A stretch of 11,829 nucleotides of DNA from JBILXY01 sp044378055 (GTDB taxonomy: Bacteria; Patescibacteriota; JACMRA01), in assembly GCA_044378055.1 (NCBI GenBank), contig JBILXY010000025.1, positions 1 through 11,829 of the forward strand. The letters are read 5' to 3'. Both the position numbers and the translations under genes were made by a program. The notes beneath the pieces are model-generated. The model was not told where the DNA came from, did no database searches, and saw only the letters and a list, made by a program, of their open reading frames with translations. Shown one piece after another: positions 7,855 through 11,829 of the stretch; the first letter of the stretch is position 1; each line of letters begins with the position of its first letter.

Positions 7855-7948
7855 TGTCATCCTGAACTTGTAAACTTGTCATCCTAAACTCGTTGAGCCT
7901 GTCATCCTGAACTCGTTGAGCCTGTCATCCTGAACTCGTTTCAGGATC
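7855..7948. repeat. Tandem array of four TGTCATCCTGAACTCGTT-type units ending in a palindrome
   Basis: Four units lie head to tail: 7855-7876, 7877-7899, 7900-7922 and 7923-7948. Units 2 and 3 differ by one base, and unit 1 is more diverged. The last unit forms an 8-bp perfect stem (7927-7934 with 7940-7947, ATCCTGAA/TTCAGGAT) around a 5-nt loop. This G-T-C-A-T-C-C-T-G-A-A-C type of intergenic repeat resembles repeats I recall from many bacterial genomes. There are no spacers of the kind seen in CRISPR. Confidence 0.9.
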
Positions 7949-7999
7949 AAAACGGATTGTAGCAGCAACCCTTTAACCTTGTTGAGATTATAATCAAGA

Positions 8000-8038
8000 A
8001 TTTGGAGACTGAGAGTCTCCGCTACGACTTCGCCAAAT
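8000..8038. repeat. Palindromic intergenic element just after the CapA-family gene
   Basis: A perfect 7-bp stem with a 3-nt loop (GGAGACT at 8004-8010, AGTCTCC at 8014-8020) lies within a longer inverted context, with outer ATTTGG/CCAAAT arms at 8000-8005 and 8033-8038. The two foldings share G8004-G8005. It starts 8 nt past the stop codon of the CapA-family gene, but no T-run follows in that direction. It is better described as a repeat-type hairpin that may stabilise or weakly terminate the mRNA. Confidence 0.65.
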
Positions 8039-8046
8039 ATCCATGA

Positions 8047-9324
8047 CTATTTACCAGCATAGCTATAATCCAATTTTGTTTTGGTTTCAGCCCACCTAGC
8101 CTGTTTTAAAATTTTGGTCGCGACATCCTCATCGGCTTTCTTGGCTAGTTTATTAGAGTTATCAGTTGGAATAAGATCAACTTTCAAAGAAAACTTCGGT
8201 TTAGTTAATTTTTGTAATTTTGCTTCAGCTAAACACCCATCTTTAAATTCAGTACATTTTAAAGCAAGTTCAGACCATTTTTTTAAATTCTCATCCATAA
8301 CAAAGTTAAAGTCTAGATTTACACCGATACCCTGACGATACAACGGTGCTGTTTGCTGATCAAAAATAAAATTCCCCATTGAATATATAATTAACCTGCC
8401 TTTATAAGCTTCAGTGTTTTGAACTGAATGGGTATGATCCCCAATTACGGCATCGGCGCCAAGATCAATCATTTTTCTATAATATGTTTCCTGAAGTGAA
8501 TCGGCCACTGTTTTATATTCCTGACCTTGATGCGGCATAATTATTGTAGGTAAATACTTAGAGTATTCGGTAATTACAGCTAAATCTACTTCGGTTGGAA
8601 GTTTAAAAACATTATGATAACCACACATTGCCACTGGTACCAAGAATTCTGAATCCATTTTTATTTGATTATATTTAATCTCCGGGAAAAATGGCTTGGA
8701 TTTAAAACTAACAATTTCACATATTTCATCCCTACCCGTAGCGTCTCTAAATGCGTTATCGTAATGACCAAAATATTGAATTTTATTTGCATCTAAATTA
8801 TCTCTAGTTTGCTTTAAACCATCTACTTCCTGCATATTATCCATATGGTTATTGGCCAAAGTAAAAGCATTGAACCACTTAGCGGCTTCGGCAGTATAGC
8901 CAACAGGGCAAGAAAACTTTAATAAATTGTCTTGAGTTGCTGAATTTATGTATGTGGATGTTATTGGGCATTCCAAATCGGCTATCCAAGCTTGGTAATT
9001 TTCCCGTTGAAAAGTGTTTAAACCTGAAAACGGATAAGCAAATTTTAAGTCGCTAGCCTTAGACCAATCATCAACATATCTGCCCCAAAATACATCTCCA
9101 AAAAATAATGTATTTAAACCTAGAGAAATTGGATTAATAACTTCGAGTTTCTTTTCTTCAACTTTGACTTCCTCCTTTTTTGTTTCAATTTTAGCAGTTG
9201 CAGCAGGCACTATTCTTTTTTGATATTGAAAAAATGCAAATCCACCAACCACAATTATTAACGGGGTGATTAAAATTACAGCAAAAAGCCAATTACTTAT
9301 ACCTTTAGAAGATTTCTGATTCAT
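8047..9324 (-). CDS. CapA / PGA_cap family membrane-anchored protein
   Basis: This protein resembles the CapA (poly-gamma-glutamate capsule) family, which has a metallophosphatase-like fold. I start at ATG 9324 (425 residues); a GTG six codons upstream (9342) is also open, and neither has a Shine-Dalgarno. Numbering from the GTG, a hydrophobic anchor spans residues 18-40 and a charged Lys/Glu linker 51-67. The family motifs follow in the usual order: F-G-D-V (81-84), D-L-E-C-P (122-126), N-N-H (164-166), H-Q-G-Q-E (271-275), G-D-H-T-H (301-305) and M-G-N-F-I-F-D (322-328). All expected metal-site type residues are present, so the protein is probably active. It should face outside the membrane. 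The substrate is unknown: no capB, capC or other capsule gene is nearby, so poly-gamma-glutamate synthesis is not implied. About 75 C-terminal residues, with C363 and C370, lie outside the recognised domain. Confidence 0.88.
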   Translation of the reverse strand: MNQKSSKGISNWLFAVILITPLIIVVGGFAFFQYQKRIVPAATAKIETKKEEVKVEEKKLEVINPISLGLNTLFFGDVFWGRYVDDWSKASDLKFAYPFSGLNTFQRENYQAWIADLECPITSTYINSATQDNLLKFSCPVGYTAEAAKWFNAFTLANNHMDNMQEVDGLKQTRDNLDANKIQYFGHYDNAFRDATGRDEICEIVSFKSKPFFPEIKYNQIKMDSEFLVPVAMCGYHNVFKLPTEVDLAVITEYSKYLPTIIMPHQGQEYKTVADSLQETYYRKMIDLGADAVIGDHTHSVQNTEAYKGRLIIYSMGNFIFDQQTAPLYRQGIGVNLDFNFVMDENLKKWSELALKCTEFKDGCLAEAKLQKLTKPKFSLKVDLIPTDNSNKLAKKADEDVATKILKQARWAETKTKLDYSYAGK

Positions 9325-9440
9325 GGCTAAAAAAGCATACACCAGAAAAATTTAGTCAAACAGGCTTAAAGTTAGCACAAAACTCTACTGAACAAGTCTA
9401 AACAAAAAGGATACACTTGCACATTTTGGTGGATAATTTA

Positions 9441-10022
9441 CTACCCAAAAATGCTTTCTACTTGAAGGGTTTCCATTACTGTTTCCATTTGTCCTGCCAC
9501 TGGTTTTTCTAAGATAAATTCCTTTGTTGCTAATAAATCTTCGTATTTTAAAGACTTTCCTTCTACAGCCATTCTGAATAATTGTTCAGTTAATAAAACA
9601 TCATGCATGCAATAATCTATTAGTGGTAACCAATTTTTATCATTATAATAATGTTTGAAAGTTTCGTAATGATCGGTTTTTTGCTTGCCCAAAGTTGCCT
9701 TACAAATATCATCTAATTTTGGTTTAAAACCTAATTTTTTTTCTGATTCAATCATTAAATCGTAAGTTGGAAGAGATTTTAGATTGTAATTTGCGTATTT
9801 TTGCAAAACTGGTAAATCAAACCAGCAATGATTGTAACCCACCACCAAATCACATTCTTTCAACAAATCTATAAATACCGACATTTGATCTTCTAAAAAG
9901 GCAATATATTTATTTTCCCAACTAATGAATGCACCTAAAACTGAAACTCTAAATTCATTAGTATCAATCCGATTTAGTTCACTTGGAGAGTAAGTTTCAA
10001 GATCGAAAGTGATGTAATTCAT
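9441..10022 (-). CDS. DEDDy-type 3'-5' exonuclease-like protein (RNase H fold)
   Basis: This is a 193-residue protein with the DnaQ/RNase-H-like exonuclease pattern. D7 and E9 lie in F-D-L-E-T (ExoI motif). D69 lies in G-Y-N-H-C-W-F-D-L (ExoII), and Y137-x3-D141 in D-Y-C-M-H-D (ExoIII), which makes it the DEDDy subtype. A middle segment K-L-D-D-I-C-K-A-T-L-G resembles related small predicted exonucleases (YprB/RNase_H_2-like). The catalytic set is complete and no polymerase domain is attached. It probably trims DNA or RNA 3' ends in the cytoplasm, but the substrate cannot be told from sequence. The ATG at 10022 lies 59 nt after mnmA and lacks a clear Shine-Dalgarno. A 98-nt gap to the CapA-family gene holds nothing I recognise. 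Confidence 0.8.
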   Translation of the reverse strand: MNYITFDLETYSPSELNRIDTNEFRVSVLGAFISWENKYIAFLEDQMSVFIDLLKECDLVVGYNHCWFDLPVLQKYANYNLKSLPTYDLMIESEKKLGFKPKLDDICKATLGKQKTDHYETFKHYYNDKNWLPLIDYCMHDVLLTEQLFRMAVEGKSLKYEDLLATKEFILEKPVAGQMETVMETLQVESIFG

Positions 10023-10051
10023 AAATTAAAGGCAGATTTATTTTACTTTAA

Positions 10052-10080
10052 ATTTAATATAAAGCTTCCAGCTTAGTCAA
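10052..10080 (-). promoter_or_regulatory. Possible promoter of the exonuclease gene
   Basis: On the minus strand, TTGACT (10075-10080) begins one base past the mnmA stop codon and is followed after 17 bp by TTAAAT (10052-10057, 4/6 match). The spacer holds a perfect inverted repeat AAGCT-TCC-AGCTT (10062-10074), which could be an operator or a weak terminator stem for mnmA. AT-rich sequence gives such matches by chance, so this is tentative. Confidence 0.35.
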
Positions 10081-10081
10081 C

Positions 10082-11371
10082 CTAATTTGTTTGAATTACA
10101 GCTCCGCCCAGCATATGGCCTGCGTTATAAAAAACAATACTTTGGCCTGGAGCAATTGCTCTTACTAATTCTGAAAAAATGACCTTGTATTTTCCATTTT
10201 CTTGTTTTTCCAGATAACATTCAACAGCTTTTTGGTGATAACGAACTTGGGCAGAAAGTTTAAACCCATTTTCCAATTTATTATTTAATATTTGCTGAAT
10301 TAAATTATCTGAAATCAACCAATTAAAATCACTAACCAAACAATATTGATTATCTAAAACTTCCACTTCGTCTCCGTGGGCTACAATTACTTGATTGGTC
10401 TTTACATCAACCTTTTTTACAAACCAAGGCCCCCCACCTAAACCTAATTTTTCCCTTTGCCCAACTGTATATAAATAAGCCCCTAAATGCTGACCCAAAA
10501 CTTTTCCATCTAAATTAACAATATCCCCTTTCTTTTCGCCTAAAGATTGCAACAAAAGTTCACGAAGCGGAGTTGTGCCTATAAAACACAAACCCTGTGA
10601 GTCTTTTTTAGTTGCGGTAATTAAATCGAAATCTGAGGCTAGTTTTCTTACCTCGGCCTTGGTGGCGAAATCTCCAATTGGGAACAACATCATATTTAAT
10701 TCTTCCCTCGGAATTCTCCATAAAAAATAGCTTTGATCTTTGTTGGAATCATCCCCTCGGTGCAGTTCAACCTGAACATAAGATGAATTATCAAGCCTCT
10801 TTATTTTTTCCGAGCTATCTAGCTGAACTCCATTGTTCATTATTAATTGTTCATTATTAACTCGCTTAGCATAGTGTCCTGTAGCCACAAAATTTGCTCC
10901 AAGTTTCTTGGCATTTTTAAGAAACAAACCAAATTTTATTACCGAATTGCACATTACATCTGGGTTTGGGGTAAGGCCTGCCTGATAGCTTTCAAGCATA
11001 TATTCTACAACTTTTTTCTTATATTCTTCTTCAAAATCCCAAACAAAAAATGGAATTTCAAGCTTGGCTGCAACCATAGCAGCGTCTTGGGAATCCTGTT
11101 CCCAAAAACAGCCATACAAATTTCTATCAACCCCTAATTCATCCAAAGCCTGAATAGACCAACATTTCATAAAAACCCCAACCACATTATATCCTTCATG
11201 CTTTAATTTCAGGGCAGCAACCGAGGAATCAACTCCGCCGCTCATCATCACAAAAACGGTTTTAGAAGATTTGTTTACAGTTTCAGTTGGAGACACATCA
11301 TTAATTATCGGCGATAATATATCGCCTTCCGGTTTTTGATTATTTAAAATTGTTGAATCAATTTCAGTCAT
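10082..11371 (-). CDS. mnmA: tRNA-specific 2-thiouridylase MnmA
   Basis: MnmA thiolates C2 of the wobble uridine U34 in tRNAs for Lys, Glu and Gln, using ATP and a relayed sulfur. I start at ATG 11371 (429 residues); a TTG 13 codons upstream is open but would overlap the PIN gene. The PP-loop S-G-G-V-D-S-S is at residues 44-50. The two catalytic cysteines are present: C141 in N-P-D-V-M-C-N and C262 in S-Q-G-L-C-F-I-G. Also seen are the tRNA-binding K-D-Q-S-Y-F-L-W and the C-terminal G-Q-S-I-V-F-Y barrel strand. Two oddities are a roughly 25-30-residue N-terminal tail ahead of the usual start, and about 20 extra residues between G-H-Y-A and K-D-Q-S containing a tandem DNA repeat. The start is 23 nt after the PIN stop, so the two genes are probably co-transcribed. 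Confidence 0.97.
   Translation of the reverse strand: MTEIDSTILNNQKPEGDILSPIINDVSPTETVNKSSKTVFVMMSGGVDSSVAALKLKHEGYNVVGVFMKCWSIQALDELGVDRNLYGCFWEQDSQDAAMVAAKLEIPFFVWDFEEEYKKKVVEYMLESYQAGLTPNPDVMCNSVIKFGLFLKNAKKLGANFVATGHYAKRVNNEQLIMNNGVQLDSSEKIKRLDNSSYVQVELHRGDDSNKDQSYFLWRIPREELNMMLFPIGDFATKAEVRKLASDFDLITATKKDSQGLCFIGTTPLRELLLQSLGEKKGDIVNLDGKVLGQHLGAYLYTVGQREKLGLGGGPWFVKKVDVKTNQVIVAHGDEVEVLDNQYCLVSDFNWLISDNLIQQILNNKLENGFKLSAQVRYHQKAVECYLEKQENGKYKVIFSELVRAIAPGQSIVFYNAGHMLGGAVIQTN
10833..10860. repeat. Perfect 14-bp tandem repeat inside mnmA
   Basis: TTGTTCATTATTAA occurs twice with no gap (10833-10846 and 10847-10860). The unit is not a multiple of three, so the same DNA is read in two frames, giving N-N-E-Q and then L-I-M-N-N. 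A perfect inverted repeat AGCTA-TC-TAGCT lies nearby (10813-10824). Both fall in the stretch of MnmA that is longer than the family norm. Confidence 0.95.
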
Positions 11372-11394
11372 TATAATCCAATTCCAACACAGCC

Positions 11395-11829
11395 TTAAAT
11401 TACTGTCCAATCTTCATATTGAAGCCCAGGGATGTTCTGAAAATGTTTAGTGTTGTTGGTAATTAAAGTAAATCCACATTCAATAGCAGTGGCAGCTATC
11501 ATAATATCATAATTTCTAGCTTCTATTTTCTCCTTATTTAAAAGTTTTTGTCTTTTAACTAAATGTGCTTTAATTTTTGCAAAAGTTACTGCCATTTCTG
11601 GGGTGTAATCCAATATTAAGCAATTCGTTTTAACAAAGTCTGCTTGGCCTTTGTAGAATTCAATAGTATTTTTCTCTACCTTTAGAATTTTTGCATTTTC
11701 AACTCCAAATAGCGTTTCTTGAAAGCATATTACTGAATAGTACAATTCTAAATTACCACCGCTAGACTCATATTTTTTTGCTAGATTAATTTTAATATTT
11801 TCAGACTTAATTGGGTCTTCTTTGGAATT
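11395..11829 (-). CDS. PIN-domain ribonuclease, VapC-like toxin (5' end beyond window)
   Basis: This is a PIN-domain protein of the VapC type, an Mg-dependent RNase usually neutralised by a cognate antitoxin. The frame is open from the right edge to a TAA at 11395-11397, giving 144 visible residues. A TTG at 11745 is not a credible start, because conserved PIN sequence continues upstream of it. Visible motifs are the second acidic residue in F-Q-E-T-L-F-G (codon 11716-11718), the third in N-Y-D-I-M-I-A-A (11506-11508), and the terminal L-I-T-N-N-T-K-H-F followed by I-P-G-L. The first Asp of the family, near the N-terminus, lies outside the window, so activity cannot be fully judged. No antitoxin gene is visible; one would be expected upstream, past the right edge. 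Confidence 0.86.
   Translation of the reverse strand, partial: NSKEDPIKSENIKINLAKKYESSGGNLELYYSVICFQETLFGVENAKILKVEKNTIEFYKGQADFVKTNCLILDYTPEMAVTFAKIKAHLVKRQKLLNKEKIEARNYDIMIAATAIECGFTLITNNTKHFQNIPGLQYEDWTVI

Larger units (their letters stand above)
7684..8046. other. 363-nt intergenic spacer between the CapA-family gene and rpoC
   Basis: I find no gene here. From the rpoC side it holds an 89-nt leader with two small hairpin possibilities (CCCT/AGGG and GGCA/TGCC), the rpoC promoter (7779-7806), a tandem repeat array (7855-7948), a short palindrome GATTATAATC (7986-7995) and a hairpin element (8000-8038). A 60-codon frame on the plus strand here has no recognisable features and overlaps the promoter. 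Confidence 0.85.

Noticed and set aside
7855..7948. CRISPR array
   Set aside because: The repeated units abut directly with no unique spacers, and no cas gene is present.
9343..9440. Promoter or terminator between the exonuclease and CapA-family genes
   Set aside because: -35-like TTGTTC or TTGACT sequences have no properly spaced -10, and no stable hairpin with a T-run is visible.
11395..11745. Complete small PIN gene starting at TTG 11745
   Set aside because: The frame is open upstream to the window edge, and the TTG would start inside the PIN fold just before the second acidic motif.
1..11829. Alternative genetic code with TGA read as Gly, as in some candidate phyla
   Set aside because: No in-frame TGA is seen in conserved genes and glycine positions use normal GGN codons. 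Absence of TGA stops among five genes is too small a sample.

Overview
The window is AT-rich and every credible gene lies on the minus strand, so transcription runs from high to low coordinates. Five genes end in TAA or TAG and none in TGA. I saw no in-frame TGA, so nothing suggests recoding. The compact layout, an RpoC with a charged N-terminal helical region, a very long Ser/Thr/Asn-rich exported protein and the near absence of Shine-Dalgarno sequences fit a Candidate Phyla Radiation (Patescibacteria) bacterium. That placement is inferred from overall character, not from a phylogeny.

Layout in transcription order. At the right edge is a 5'-truncated PIN-domain (VapC-like) ribonuclease. It is followed after 23 nt by mnmA (tRNA 2-thiouridylase), then by a small DEDDy-type 3'-5' exonuclease-like protein. 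Next is a membrane-anchored CapA/PGA_cap-family protein. A 363-nt spacer follows, holding repeat elements and a strong sigma70-type promoter. That promoter drives rpoC, which is complete and has all catalytic and zinc-binding residues. rpoB is not next to rpoC. After rpoC comes a 213-nt spacer with a hairpin, a promoter and a GC-rich foldable leader. It leads into a large exported surface protein whose reading frame stays open for 1167 codons to the left edge.

The surface protein is the most unusual item. It has an N-terminal signal or anchor, then three super-repeats of about 340-370 residues. Each opens like a DUF11-type beta-sandwich repeat and closes with a DUF11-like final strand motif (Y-I-x-Y). 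Between these halves sits an array of two or three cysteine-pair modules with the signature L-G-x-R-Y ... C-x-Y ... C-x(3)-G-[YW]. Eight such modules are visible. The middle block carries a perfect 164-bp DNA duplication, so the array is still being remodelled.

The genes do not form one obvious pathway. PIN-mnmA-exonuclease look like a loose RNA/nucleic-acid cluster, CapA and the giant protein are cell-envelope proteins, and rpoC is core transcription machinery. Palindromic and tandem intergenic repeats at gene borders suggest that repeat-mediated rearrangement may have shaped this order, including the separation of rpoC from rpoB.
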